Part shown: positions 52,218 through 61,703 of the stretch, in pieces
How the letters are laid out: the number at the start of each line of letters is the position of its first letter
How positions within the stretch are numbered: position 1 is the first letter of the stretch
Source of the DNA: Rhodoferax bucti
GTDB taxonomy: Bacteria; Pseudomonadota; Gammaproteobacteria; Burkholderiales; Burkholderiaceae_C
Direction: 5' to 3'
DNA: 64,000 nt
Assembly (NCBI RefSeq): GCF_005876985.1
Contig: NZ_VAHD01000001.1
Coordinates: forward strand, 124,001-188,000
Position numbers and translations under genes: made by a program
The notes under the pieces: generated by a model
Database searches by the model: none
The model's input: only the letters and a program-made list of their open reading frames with translations
What the model was told of the DNA's origin: nothing

Positions 52218-53309
52218 TTAAGAGCTGAACAAGAAGTTCATCACGTCGCCATCCTTGACAACGTATTCCTTGCCTTCGGCGCGCATCTTGCCGGCATCCT
52301 TGGCGCCTTGCTCACCCTTGTGGGCGATGAAGTCATCAAACGCAATGGTTTGGGCGCGGATGTAGCCCTTCTCAAAATCGGTGTGGATCACGCCCGCAGC
52401 CTGGGGGCCGGTGTCGCCCACATGGATGGTCCAGGCGCGCACTTCTTTCACACCGGCGGTGAAGTAGGTTTGCAAGCCCAGCAGGCTGTACGCGGAGCGG
52501 ATCAGGCGGTTCAAGCCCGGCTCGCTCTGGCCCAGTTCCTTCAAGAACTCCAGGCGGTCTGCATCATCCATCTCCGAGAGCTCGGCTTCCATCTTGGCGC
52601 AAATAGCCACCACGGGTGCACCTTGGGCTTTGGCAAAAGCAGTCAAGCGATCCAACAACGGGTTGTTTTCAAACCCGTCTTCCGACACGTTGGCCACAAA
52701 CATGGCGGGCTTGGCGGTAATCAGGAAAAACTGCTTCAACAGCGGCAGCTCTTCCTTGCTGAAGTCCAGCGTACGCACCGGCTTGGCTTCGTTGAGGGCC
52801 GCCTGGCATTTCTCCAGAATGGCCACCAGCTTGATGGATTCCTTGTCGCCCGAGCGCGCCAGCTTGGTCACGCGGTGCAGGGCTTTGTCCACCGCGCCCA
52901 AGTCGGCCAGGCACAGCTCGGTCTGGATCACTTCGATATCAGCAATCGGGTCGACCTTGCCGGCCACGTGAATCACGTTGTCGTCTTCAAAGCAACGCAC
53001 CACATTGATGGTGGCGTCGGTTTCGCGGATGTGGGCCAAAAACTTGTTGCCCAGGCCTTCGCCAGTGCTCGCGCCCGCCACCAAACCAGCAATGTCCACA
53101 AACTCCACGATGGCCGGAACAATGCGCTCGGGGGTGATGATCTCGGCCAACTGTTGCAGGCGCGGGTCCGGCACTTCCACCACGCCCACATTGGGCTCGA
53201 TGGTGCAAAACGGGTAGTTTTCTGCAGCAATGCCCGCCTTGGTCAAGGCGTTAAAAAGGGTACTTTTGCCCACGTTGGGCAGGCCTACAATGCCACACTT
53301 CAAACTCAT
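52218..53309 (-). CDS. ychF: Redox-regulated ATPase YchF (Obg-related)
   Basis: A 363-aa P-loop protein: [65 protein letters not shown] (G3), and the NANV-type motif replaced by VANVSEDG, with a C-terminal TGS domain ([21 protein letters not shown]-like [12 protein letters not shown]). YchF hydrolyses ATP preferentially and is linked to ribosome and oxidative-stress responses. It is divergent from the 7TMR-DISM gene (31 bp). Confidence 0.96.
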   Translation of the reverse strand: MSLKCGIVGLPNVGKSTLFNALTKAGIAAENYPFCTIEPNVGVVEVPDPRLQQLAEIITPERIVPAIVEFVDIAGLVAGASTGEGLGNKFLAHIRETDATINVVRCFEDDNVIHVAGKVDPIADIEVIQTELCLADLGAVDKALHRVTKLARSGDKESIKLVAILEKCQAALNEAKPVRTLDFSKEELPLLKQFFLITAKPAMFVANVSEDGFENNPLLDRLTAFAKAQGAPVVAICAKMEAELSEMDDADRLEFLKELGQSEPGLNRLIRSAYSLLGLQTYFTAGVKEVRAWTIHVGDTGPQAAGVIHTDFEKGYIRAQTIAFDDFIAHKGEQGAKDAGKMRAEGKEYVVKDGDVMNFLFSS

Positions 53310-53340
53310 AACAAACCTCTAAAAACTGGGTGCCAAGTGT

Positions 53341-55086
53341 ATGCCATACCTGCTCTCCCGCCTGTTGCTGGTATTGGCACTGTGGATGGGCACGGCCGCA
53401 GTCCTTGCGGCAAGCACCTGGCCGGTCTCTCCGGAAACCCGCACGCTCGGTGACGGTACCCGCTCGCAGGAGCTGCACGGCCCGGTGCTGCAATGGCTGG
53501 AAAAAGGCCGCAGCGCCACCATCGACACCGCCCACGCCACCTCGTTCAACAGTGCACCGGGGTCCAAGGCCTTCGGCCTGGATGCGGACAACACCCTCTG
53601 GCTCAAAATCCGTATCGTGCGCGCCAGCGGCAACACCGACCGCTGGACGCTGAACATTCCCCAGCCCTATTTAGATAGCGTCACGCTCTACCAACAGCGC
53701 GAAGGCCAATGGCACAGCCAGCGCGCGGGAGACACCCACCCCCAAAGCAGCTGGGCCGTGCGGGGCCCGTACCCGGAGTTCGATTTGTGGCTGCCCGCAG
53801 GGCAACCGCAGGATGTGTACTTACAAGTCCGCAATTTCAAACCACTTCCACTGCCCCTGCGCATTGCCACCACCAGCTCCCGGGAGAGCGAGCGCCTGCT
53901 GGAGGGCACGGTGTCAGGCGTCGTCCTCGGGTTACTGCTGACCCTGGTGGTGCTCTCGCTGATGCGTTATGCCGACTTTCGCAATATCTCGGACCTCGGG
54001 GCTGCGGTGTACAGCCTGCTGGTGGGCGTGTCGCTGGCGCAATTCAACGGTGTGTTGAATGCCCTGGTCTGGGGCGAATCCCCAGCGTGGGCCGACTATG
54101 CCAACAGCGTGCTGCCGGTGCTGGCGGTGGGCATGGCCCTGATTTACATGCGGCATTTGTATGCGCTGGCCAGCCACTTCCCGCGCTACGACAAGGTGCT
54201 GGGCGCCATGGGCTTGGGAGCCCTGGGTTCGGTGCTCAGCTATGTGCTGGTGGACCGCGCCACCGCCGACACGATTGCCGGTGCGGTGCTGCTGGCCGGC
54301 ACGGCCACCGGCCTGGTAGCCACCCTGCTGAACTGGCGCGCCGGCTCCCCCATCGGAGCCTGGCTGGTCTGGACCTACGCCCCGCAGCTCACACTGCTGC
54401 TGTGGATGACGCTGGAGGCCGGGGGCTACCTGCCCACCTTCTGGCAGCTGCGCTACCTGATGACCCTGGCCGTGGCGGCATCGGTGCCCGCCCTGGTCTA
54501 CGCCTTGGGCCGCGCCACCCATGACCGCAAAGAAATTGCGCTGCGGGCAGACCACCTGCCCACCCAGGATGCTCTCACCGGGCTGCTCACGCCCAACGCC
54601 TTTCAAACCCATCTGGAAGACGCCTACCACCGCGCCATCAGCAGCCGGGAGCCTGTGGCGCTGGTGCTGGTGAATGTGGTTAACCACGAGCACATCCGCG
54701 CCAGCATGGGCGACCCGGTGGCCGAGCAATGCCTGCTGCGCGCGGTGATCAAGCTGCACCGCATCCTGCGGGATGTGGACCCGGCGGCCCGGGTGGACAG
54801 CGCACGCTTTGCCATGCTGCTCGAAGGCGTGGACAGCCGGCAGGCCCTGACCGAGCGCTTGGTCAAACTGGTGGCATCGGGCCTGATTCCGCTGCAAGGT
54901 TTGCAGCCGGAGGTGACGCTACAGTTCCAAGCCGCCTGCGTCATGCTGCACCACAACCCGGTAGAGCCCACCAAGGTGCTGGGCGAGTTGGCGGGGGTAC
55001 TGGCCAGCATTTCGCCGCGCACCCGCCGGCCCATCCGGTTCCTGGAGCCCGTGCCCACCCAGGCCGCGCCCATGCAAGCGCTGTGA
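53341..55086 (+). CDS. 7TMR-DISM receptor with degenerate GGDEF domain (first of tandem pair)
   Basis: A 581-aa protein with a signal peptide (LVLALWMGTAAVLA) and a periplasmic DISMED2-type domain (LWLKIRIVRASGNTDRWTLNIPQPYLDSVTLY). A 7TM-DISM region of seven helices (about residues 185-395) and a C-terminal GGDEF-like domain opening TQDALTGLLTPNAFQTHL follow. The catalytic signature reads DSARF (in ARVDSARFAMLLEG) where GGDEF should be, and the metal-binding D-x2-F region reads VNVVNHEHIRASMGD. It is therefore predicted to be inactive as a cyclase and probably a ligand sensor that works through interaction. Paralogue of the next gene, 5 bp downstream. Confidence 0.85.
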   Translation: MPYLLSRLLLVLALWMGTAAVLAASTWPVSPETRTLGDGTRSQELHGPVLQWLEKGRSATIDTAHATSFNSAPGSKAFGLDADNTLWLKIRIVRASGNTDRWTLNIPQPYLDSVTLYQQREGQWHSQRAGDTHPQSSWAVRGPYPEFDLWLPAGQPQDVYLQVRNFKPLPLPLRIATTSSRESERLLEGTVSGVVLGLLLTLVVLSLMRYADFRNISDLGAAVYSLLVGVSLAQFNGVLNALVWGESPAWADYANSVLPVLAVGMALIYMRHLYALASHFPRYDKVLGAMGLGALGSVLSYVLVDRATADTIAGAVLLAGTATGLVATLLNWRAGSPIGAWLVWTYAPQLTLLLWMTLEAGGYLPTFWQLRYLMTLAVAASVPALVYALGRATHDRKEIALRADHLPTQDALTGLLTPNAFQTHLEDAYHRAISSREPVALVLVNVVNHEHIRASMGDPVAEQCLLRAVIKLHRILRDVDPAARVDSARFAMLLEGVDSRQALTERLVKLVASGLIPLQGLQPEVTLQFQAACVMLHHNPVEPTKVLGELAGVLASISPRTRRPIRFLEPVPTQAAPMQAL

Positions 55087-55091
55087 CCGCC

Positions 55092-56876
55092 ATGCACCTT
55101 TGCCGCTGGCTCCGAGCCCTTGTCTGCCTGGCACTGCTCAGCATGCCGTGGGCACACGCAGAACCCGTTTTTGAACTGCTGGAGCGCAACGAGCAGCACC
55201 GGCTGGAAGGCACGCTGCACTACCTGGTGGACACCACCGGACACAGCACCCTGGACGACATCTTGCAGCGCGACCGCGCCAGCTTCTCGCCCACCAGCAC
55301 CGAGCGCAGCCTGCCCGTGCGGGGCGAGGGCAGTGTGTGGCTGCGCTTCTCACTTGAGCGTGGCCCCGACAGCACCGGCATGGCCTGGACCCTGCACCTG
55401 CCCCTGCCCTATCTGGACTACGCCGCCCTGTACCAGCCCGATGGCAAGGGCGGCTGGAGCCGGCAGGTGGCCGGCGACACCGTAGCTGTGGCAACGTGGT
55501 CGCGCCCTTTTTTGTACCCGGACTTTGACCTCCAACTGCCCACCCAAGAGCCGGTAGAGGTGTATCTGGAGCTGCGCAACTTCAAGCCCACCCTGGTGCC
55601 CTTGCGCGCCGTCCCCGAAAACCGGCGCGACAGCCAGCGAGAGCTGGAGCATCTGCTGATGGGGGGCCTCTTTGGCACGCTGCTCATGCTGGTGGGCGTG
55701 TGCGCCATCCACTACGCACAAAGCCGCAGTGCGGACGACGGCTGGTACACCCTCTACACCGCCTTCATGGTGATTGTGGTCACCTGCATGACCGGCATGT
55801 CCGGCCTCTGGCTCTGGCCGCACTCGCCCGCCTGGTCTAACTACACCCACCTCGCTATGCCGATTTACGGGCTGAGCGCCACCTTGCTGTTTGTGCGGCA
55901 AATGACCTCGCTGGACGCAGGCTTCCCCCGCCTTTCGCAAACCCTTTACGGGGCGGCGGGCTTTGGCATTCCGGTAGCCTTGTTGGGCTTGGCCATAGAC
56001 CGGGGCGTTGCAGACCTCTTCAACGCCGCGTACCTCACCATCAGCCCCCTACTGCTCTTGGTTGCGACCGTGCAGACCTGGCGGCGTGGCCACGCCATCG
56101 GCCGCTGGCTGACACTGGGCTTCGCCCCCATGGCGCTGGCAGCGGTGTACATCGCCCTGCAAATGCTCCAGATCATCCCGGCCTGGTGGGCGTCGCGCTA
56201 CCTGATGGTGATCGCCGTTGCACTGGCCGTGCCCCTGCTGCAACAGGCCCTGCACCTGCGGGTGCGCGAGCGGCGCGAGGCCCGGGAGCGTGCGAACGCC
56301 GTACAAACTCAGGATGCCCTCACCGGCCTGCTGACCCGCCCGCTGTTTGAAGCCCAGGTGGAGCTGGCGATCAAACGGGCGCGCCAGCACCGGGAGCCCT
56401 CCGCCATCGTGATGGTGGAAATCGTGAACTACAGCTACCTGCGGGAATCGTATGGCGACGCCATCGCCGAGCAGTGCCTGCTGCGGGCCGCCGTCAAGCT
56501 GCACCGTGTGCTGCGCGATGTGGACCCCGCCGGCCGGATCGACACAGCGCACTTCGGCCTGATTCTGGATGGAGTCGCCAACCGCCAAGCACTCACGGAG
56601 CGCATGGTGCGCCTGGTGGCCTCGGGCCTGATACCGCTGCCCGGCGTGCGGCCGGAGGTCACCCTGCAGTTTCACATCAGCTGCGCGCTGCTGACCGAAA
56701 TCGTGCCCGACCAGCGCACCATCCTGCATGAGCTGTCTGACCTGCTGCACCGCATGTCACCGCGCACCCGGCGGCCCATCCGCTTTCTGGAGCCCTCCCC
56801 CACCCAGCCGGCAGGCCTGCAACGCAAGCCACCGGAGTCGGACCGCCCCGATCTGGAATCTCAACCGAACCGGTAG
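55092..56876 (+). CDS. 7TMR-DISM receptor with degenerate GGDEF domain (second of tandem pair)
   Basis: A 594-aa paralogue of the preceding protein, with the same layout: signal peptide (CLALLSMPWAHA), DISMED2 domain (VWLRFSLERG, HLPLPYLDYAALYQP), seven helices, and a GGDEF-like domain starting TQDALTGLLTRPLFEAQV. Here the signature is DTAHF (in GRIDTAHFGLILDG) and the first metal site reads VEIVNYSYLRESYGD. Both share ALTERMVRLVASGLIPL and the ending SPRTRRPIRFLEP. The ATG at 55092 is 5 nt past the first gene's stop. Its 3' end overlaps the convergent MOSC gene by 16 nt. Confidence 0.85.
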   Translation: MHLCRWLRALVCLALLSMPWAHAEPVFELLERNEQHRLEGTLHYLVDTTGHSTLDDILQRDRASFSPTSTERSLPVRGEGSVWLRFSLERGPDSTGMAWTLHLPLPYLDYAALYQPDGKGGWSRQVAGDTVAVATWSRPFLYPDFDLQLPTQEPVEVYLELRNFKPTLVPLRAVPENRRDSQRELEHLLMGGLFGTLLMLVGVCAIHYAQSRSADDGWYTLYTAFMVIVVTCMTGMSGLWLWPHSPAWSNYTHLAMPIYGLSATLLFVRQMTSLDAGFPRLSQTLYGAAGFGIPVALLGLAIDRGVADLFNAAYLTISPLLLLVATVQTWRRGHAIGRWLTLGFAPMALAAVYIALQMLQIIPAWWASRYLMVIAVALAVPLLQQALHLRVRERREARERANAVQTQDALTGLLTRPLFEAQVELAIKRARQHREPSAIVMVEIVNYSYLRESYGDAIAEQCLLRAAVKLHRVLRDVDPAGRIDTAHFGLILDGVANRQALTERMVRLVASGLIPLPGVRPEVTLQFHISCALLTEIVPDQRTILHELSDLLHRMSPRTRRPIRFLEPSPTQPAGLQRKPPESDRPDLESQPNR

Positions 56877-57751
56877 GCCCCCGCCACCGCCTGCCCGACG
56901 CTCAGCAGGGCCCCTGCGCCGGCTTGCACCACCGCATTCATGCCAAAAGTGATGGCACCGTCCAGGCGGCTGTCCTGCCGGTAGGTTTGCAAGGCATCGC
57001 CCACACCGGGGTGGCTTTGGGCGGTGGCCGGATCGATATTGGGAATCGGGCAGCGCGCGCAGGGCTTCACCAGGGCCAGTTGCACCAGCGCGTCCGCGCC
57101 CCCACCAGCATTCACGCCCTGCACCTGCAAGGTGCCGATATGGTCCTCGTCATGCGGCTCCAGCCCGCCCAACACCACATTGGGCCGGAAGCGACTCATG
57201 CCGGCAGGCGCCAACCCGGCTTGGGCCAGGCGGGAATTGAGCGGCTCCATGGCCGACTCCGTGGTGACAAGCACCGGGTATCCATCCGCAAACTGGGTGT
57301 GGTGAGCCGCCCCCTCGGTCCAGCGGGTGCTGCAGGCGCGCTGCACCTGGGGGGCAAAGCGCACCAAGCGCACACCGGTTTGCTGTAGCACTTGTTGCAG
57401 CCAGCGGGCCACGGCGTCGCCCATGTCCAAGGCGTCTACCGTGTCATCCCACACCTGCACGCGGCGCAGGGGGCCTTCGGCGTGCAGGGCGATCGCCATG
57501 GGCTCCGCACCCGGCGCCTGCAAGACCAGCGCCTCCGCCGTCAACTGCGGCTGCACCAGCGCCATCTGCGCGCAGTCGCGCTGGGTCAGAAACAGCCCTT
57601 CGGCGTCCACCACCATCCAGTGGCGGTCCCACTCCAGGCCGGTGTCCAGCAAGCGGGCTTGCTGGACCGCCATGCCGGCCAAGGACTTGACCGGGTAAAT
57701 CATCAAGGCGGCAATGTGGCCGTGGACATCGGGGCTGAAATTCTCGGGCAT
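56861..57751 (-). CDS. MOSC-domain protein (YcbX/mARC-like)
   Basis: A 296-aa protein: N-terminal MOSC beta-barrel (ALMIYPVKSLAGMAVQQARL, LEWDRHWMVVDAEGLFLTQRD) and a C-terminal MOSC domain with SRFRPNVVLGGL and the molybdenum-liganding Cys region LVKPCARCPIPNIDPATAQ. Such enzymes reduce N-hydroxylated bases and need molybdenum cofactor. The start at 57751 matches the family; the long upstream in-frame extension lies in the divergent promoter and neighbour gene. No 2Fe-2S domain is fused. Confidence 0.9.
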   Translation of the reverse strand: MPENFSPDVHGHIAALMIYPVKSLAGMAVQQARLLDTGLEWDRHWMVVDAEGLFLTQRDCAQMALVQPQLTAEALVLQAPGAEPMAIALHAEGPLRRVQVWDDTVDALDMGDAVARWLQQVLQQTGVRLVRFAPQVQRACSTRWTEGAAHHTQFADGYPVLVTTESAMEPLNSRLAQAGLAPAGMSRFRPNVVLGGLEPHDEDHIGTLQVQGVNAGGGADALVQLALVKPCARCPIPNIDPATAQSHPGVGDALQTYRQDSRLDGAITFGMNAVVQAGAGALLSVGQAVAGAYRFG

Positions 57752-57807
57752 GGGGCTTTCCTGGTGGCTAGAGGCTGCATTGTGCACAGCCCTCCTACAA
57801 TGCCCGC

Positions 57808-58935
57808 ATGGCCCAAACCTATGACATTTGTATCCGCGGCGCCGGTATTGTGGGGCGTACGCTGGCCCTGCATCTGGCGGCCAAACGCTTGCGGGTTGCC
57901 CTGGTGGCAGCCCCCACCACCGGCAACGCCCACGAGCCCGATGTGCGGGCCTATGCACTCAACCAGCCCTCCCGCGCCCTGCTGGAAGCCATTCGCTGCT
58001 GGCCCACCGACGACAGCGCCACCCCGGTGCTGCACATGGCCGTGGAAGCAGACGCGCAAGCCCAAGTGCACTTTGATGCCGCGGAACAGGCCGTGGACGC
58101 CCTGAACTGGATCGTGGACGTGCCCGTGCTGGAGCAACTGCTCGCCCAGGCGGTACAGTTCCAGCCCCAGATTACGGTGGTAGACACCCCGCAGGCCGCC
58201 ACCCTGACCGTAGTGTGTGAAGGCCGCGCCAGCGCCACACGTGAAGAGTTTGGCGTGGAGTTTGACGCCAGCCGCTATGGCCAATGGGCGGTTGCCGCCC
58301 GGGTGGAGAGCGAGCTGCGCCACGGCCAGACCGCGCGCCAATGGTTCAGCGAGGGCGAAATCACCGCCTTGCTGCCGCTGGGCGGCCCCCAGGGGAACTT
58401 GCACGCGCTGGTGTGGTCAGTACCTCCTGAGCGCGCCCAAACCCTTCTGGCCTCTACCGACATGGAATTCACCGATGCCCTGCAAACCGCCACCCGCATG
58501 GCCGTGGGCAGCTTGCGCCTGTGCAGCGCCCGCGCCAGCTGGCCTTTGCAACATGCGGTTGCACGGCGCTGGGCCGGCACCGCCCAGATAGCAGGCGCCC
58601 TGCGTGCCTGGGTACTGGCCGGTGATGCGGCCCACAACGTGCACCCCTTGGCGGGCCAAGGCCTAAACCTGGGCTTGGGCGACGTGGCCGAGCTGGTGAA
58701 GGTGTTGGACGGCCGAGGCTACTGGCGCCAGGTGGACGACATGCGCCTGCTGCGCCAGTACGAGCGCGCCCGCAAAGCCGAGTTCGCACTGGTGGGCGGC
58801 AGCGGCGATTCGCTGCAACAACTTTTTGCGCACCCGCACACGCTGGTGCAAAGCGCCCGCAGCTGGGGCATGCGGGGCTTCGACAGCCTGCGGCCTGTCA
58901 AGCGCTGGGTGGCCCGCCGGGCCATGGGTCTGTGA
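57808..58935 (+). CDS. FAD-dependent UbiH/UbiF/VisC-family hydroxylase
   Basis: A 375-aa flavoprotein with the dinucleotide-binding fold YDICIRGAGIVGRTLALHLAA, VRAYALNQPSRALLEAI, and the second FAD motif VLAGDAAHNVHPLAGQGLNLGLGDV, closest to ubiquinone ring hydroxylases. It would hydroxylate a ubiquinone precursor at the membrane; which carbon is unclear because Burkholderiales carry several paralogues. The central region is shorter than UbiH. The dsbC gene follows at 43 bp, an association seen in related species. Confidence 0.88.
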   Translation: MAQTYDICIRGAGIVGRTLALHLAAKRLRVALVAAPTTGNAHEPDVRAYALNQPSRALLEAIRCWPTDDSATPVLHMAVEADAQAQVHFDAAEQAVDALNWIVDVPVLEQLLAQAVQFQPQITVVDTPQAATLTVVCEGRASATREEFGVEFDASRYGQWAVAARVESELRHGQTARQWFSEGEITALLPLGGPQGNLHALVWSVPPERAQTLLASTDMEFTDALQTATRMAVGSLRLCSARASWPLQHAVARRWAGTAQIAGALRAWVLAGDAAHNVHPLAGQGLNLGLGDVAELVKVLDGRGYWRQVDDMRLLRQYERARKAEFALVGGSGDSLQQLFAHPHTLVQSARSWGMRGFDSLRPVKRWVARRAMGL

Positions 58936-58978
58936 CCCACCGCCAACCTGCCCCCCATTTTTTACCGAAAGTTTTCTG

Positions 58979-59704
58979 ATGCCCACTCCACGCCTCTTCG
59001 CCGCCTTCGGGCTCGCCTTTGCCCTGCTGGGCTCCGGCGCTTCCGCCCAGGAAGCCGCCATCCGCGAAGCCATTGCCGTGCGGGTACCGCAGCTCAAGTC
59101 GATTGACGAAGTGCGCCCCGCCAAACTGCCGGGCCTGTACGAAATCCGCGTCAACGGCGCCGAGATTTACTACACCGATGCCAAGGGCAACTACCTGATC
59201 CAAGGCAATCTGTTTGAGACCAAGGGCCTGCGCAACCTGACTGAGGAGCGCATCAACAAGCTCACCGCCATCAAGTTCAGCACCCTGCCGTTCAAGGACG
59301 CTTTCACCATCGTGCGCGGCAACGGCGCGCGCAAGCTGGCGGTGTTTGAAGACCCCAACTGCGGCTACTGCAAGCGCTTTGAGCGCGATTTGCAAAAGAT
59401 TGACAACGTGACGGTCTACATGTTCCTCTACCCCATTCTCGGCCCGGACTCCACCGACAAGGCCAAGGCCCTGTGGTGCAGCAAAGACAAAGGTCAAGCC
59501 TGGCAAGACTGGATGCTGCGCGACCAGCCCGCCCCCGCGGCGGCCGCCATGTGCGACACCACCCCTGTGGCGCGCAATGTGGAGTTCGGCAAAACCTACC
59601 GCATCCAAGGCACGCCCACTCTGCTGTTTGAAGACGGCAACCGCGTGCCCGGCGCCATCGATGCCCAGCAGATCGAAAAGCACCTGAAAGACGCCAAGGA
59701 CTGA
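58979..59704 (+). CDS. dsbC: Periplasmic disulfide isomerase DsbC
   Basis: A 241-aa protein with signal peptide (LFAAFGLAFALLGSGASA), an N-terminal dimerisation domain (LYEIRVNGAEIYYTDAKGNYLIQG) and a thioredoxin domain with the active site FEDPNCGYCKRFERDL (CGYC) and cis-Pro loop QGTPTLLFEDG. DsbC corrects wrong disulfides. It reads from ATG 58979, 43 bp after the Ubi-type hydroxylase. Confidence 0.95.
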   Translation: MPTPRLFAAFGLAFALLGSGASAQEAAIREAIAVRVPQLKSIDEVRPAKLPGLYEIRVNGAEIYYTDAKGNYLIQGNLFETKGLRNLTEERINKLTAIKFSTLPFKDAFTIVRGNGARKLAVFEDPNCGYCKRFERDLQKIDNVTVYMFLYPILGPDSTDKAKALWCSKDKGQAWQDWMLRDQPAPAAAAMCDTTPVARNVEFGKTYRIQGTPTLLFEDGNRVPGAIDAQQIEKHLKDAKD

Positions 59705-59751
59705 GGCGCCCGGGCATCCGCTCTTTCGCAGACGCTCCTGAAAAAACGCTC

Positions 59752-59806
59752 CTGAATTCATAGCTGCTCGCGCACATCCGGCGGGCGCAAACTGGTGTTT
59801 TGGCAT
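59752..59806 (-). repeat. Dispersed 50-bp repeat copy between dsbC and the M61 peptidase
   Basis: The plus strand has ATTCATAGCTGCTCGCGCA, then GGGCGCAAACTGGTGTTTTGG, equivalent to the reverse complement of the reference copy. It ends at the ATG (59805) of the peptidase, so it forms nearly all of the intergenic region. Confidence 0.72.
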
Positions 59807-61679
59807 GAAAACCTCTTCCAAGCTCCCACGAACCGCAAAATCCCTAGCGAAGGCGTCGCCCCCTCAGGCCGCCGTGCACTACCGGGTGGAGGTGGCGGAT
59901 CTGCACGCCCACCTGTTCCGGATCACCTTGACGGTGGCGTCGCCGGCCAGCCTGCAAACGCTGCGACTGCCCGCCTGGATTCCCGGCAGCTACCTGCTGC
60001 GTGAATTTGCCAAGCACCTGCAAAAGCTGGAATGCCGCCAAGGGGGCAAGCGGGTCGCCGCCGAACAACTCGACAAGGCGACCTGGCAAGCCACCTGCCG
60101 CCCCGAACTGCCGCTGGACGTGAGCTATGAGGTCTACGCCTTCGACGCCTCGGTGCGCACCGCCTGGCTGGATGCGCAACGCGGCTTCTTCAACGGCACC
60201 AGCCTGTGCCTGCAAGTGCCCGAGGCGGCCGCCCAGCCTCACACGCTGGAAGTGCTGCCGGTAGAGGGCACCCACGGCTGGCAACTCGCCACCGGGCTGG
60301 AGCCGGTGCACGTCGACAAAACCGGCTTCGGCCTCTACCGCGCCGCGGACTACGACACCTTGGTGGACTGCCCGGTGGAGATGGGCCCGTTCTGGAGTGG
60401 CAGCTTCGAGGTGTTTGGCGTGCCGCACCGTTTTGTGGTGGCAGGCGCCCCGCCCAGCTTCGATGGCGAGCAACTGCTGGCCGACACCCGCGCCATCTGC
60501 GAGGCCGAAATGCGCTTCTGGCACGGCAGTGAGCTCGACAGCTATCAAAAAGAGAGCGCCTCGCGCACGCAGAACGTGCGCCAGAGCCCGATTCCATTCA
60601 AAAACTACGTTTTCATGCTGGCCGCCGTGCACGACGGCTACGGCGGGCTGGAGCACAAAAACTCCACCGCGCTGATCTGCAACCGCAAAGACCTGCCGCG
60701 CCTGCCCCGCAGCACGCTGGCGCCCACCACGCACAAGCAGCCCGAGGGCTACACCACGCTGCTGGGGCTGATCAGCCACGAGTACTTCCACACCTGGAAC
60801 GTCAAGCGCCTGCGCCCCGCCGAGCTGGCAACGTACGACTACACCCGCGAAAACTACACCAAGCTGCTGTGGTTTTTTGAAGGCTTCACCAGCTATTACG
60901 ACGACCTGCTGTTGCGCCGCGCCAAGCGCATCGACAACGCGGCCTACCTGAGGCTGCTCTCCAAGACTATCAACCAGGTCAACCAGACGCCCGGCCGCCT
61001 GGTGCAAAGCGTGGCCCAAAGCAGCTTTGACGCCTGGGTGAAGTACTACCGGCAGGACGAGAACACCGCCAACGCTACGGTGAGCTACTACACCAAGGGT
61101 TCGCTGGTCGGCCTGTGCCTGGACCTGACCCTGCGCGCCGAGGGCAAGACCACGCTGGACGCCGTGATGCGCGGCCTCTGGACGCGTTGCGCCGGCGGCC
61201 CCATGACCGAAGCCGACCTGCTGACCGTGCTGCAAGAGCTGGGCGGCCGATCGTTTGCCAAAGACATGGAGCGATGGGTGCACAGCACCAAGGACCTGCC
61301 GGTGGCCGAGCTGCTGGAGCAGCACGGCGTGCAAGTGAACCGCGAGCCGGACCAGGTGGCTCAGCAACTGGGCCTGCGCGTCAAGGAGTCCGGCGGGCTG
61401 TTTATCCAGCAAGTGCTGCGCGGCGGTGCGGCCGAGAAAGCCGGTTTCGCGGCGGGGGACGAATGGCTGGCCGTGCAAACCGAAGGCGAGCCCTGGCGCA
61501 TGCAGTCCCTGGACGACCTGACGCTCTACACCGGCAAGGCCAAGAAAGTCACAGCCCTCGTGTCGCGCGACAAGCGGCTGATGAACCTGCACCTCACCCT
61601 GCCTGCCGCCAGCCAGGCCGTACGCCTGTCGGTGCGCGATGTGGCGGCGGCCAACAAGTGGCTGGAGAGCGCCGGCTGA
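59805..61679 (+). CDS. M61-family metallopeptidase with PDZ domain (glycyl aminopeptidase type)
   Basis: A 624-aa protein with an N-terminal domain (YRVEVADLHAHLFRITLTV, LRLPAWIPGSYLLREFAKHL), the zinc site LLGLISHEYFHTWNVKRLRP (HExxH) and the third-ligand region WFFEGFTSYYDDLLL, then a PDZ domain (SGGLFIQQVLRGGAAEKAGFAAGDEWLAV). No signal peptide is evident. A stretch DSYQKESA before the QSPIPFKNYVFML block contains codons matching the end of the dispersed repeat (60537-60558), at a site where homologues vary. Substrate unknown, probably peptides with N-terminal Gly. Confidence 0.92.
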   Translation: MKTSSKLPRTAKSLAKASPPQAAVHYRVEVADLHAHLFRITLTVASPASLQTLRLPAWIPGSYLLREFAKHLQKLECRQGGKRVAAEQLDKATWQATCRPELPLDVSYEVYAFDASVRTAWLDAQRGFFNGTSLCLQVPEAAAQPHTLEVLPVEGTHGWQLATGLEPVHVDKTGFGLYRAADYDTLVDCPVEMGPFWSGSFEVFGVPHRFVVAGAPPSFDGEQLLADTRAICEAEMRFWHGSELDSYQKESASRTQNVRQSPIPFKNYVFMLAAVHDGYGGLEHKNSTALICNRKDLPRLPRSTLAPTTHKQPEGYTTLLGLISHEYFHTWNVKRLRPAELATYDYTRENYTKLLWFFEGFTSYYDDLLLRRAKRIDNAAYLRLLSKTINQVNQTPGRLVQSVAQSSFDAWVKYYRQDENTANATVSYYTKGSLVGLCLDLTLRAEGKTTLDAVMRGLWTRCAGGPMTEADLLTVLQELGGRSFAKDMERWVHSTKDLPVAELLEQHGVQVNREPDQVAQQLGLRVKESGGLFIQQVLRGGAAEKAGFAAGDEWLAVQTEGEPWRMQSLDDLTLYTGKAKKVTALVSRDKRLMNLHLTLPAASQAVRLSVRDVAAANKWLESAG

Positions 61680-61703
61680 TCCGGCTCTCCAGCCACCGGG
61701 CAG

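Noticed and set aside
53932..54897. Open frame on the minus strand opposite the first DISM gene
   Set aside because: Composition (Gln, Gly, His-rich) and lack of any motif mark it as an antisense artefact.
59844..61592. 582-codon minus-strand open frame opposite the M61 peptidase
   Set aside because: It mirrors the codon bias of a well-identified peptidase gene and has no recognisable domain.
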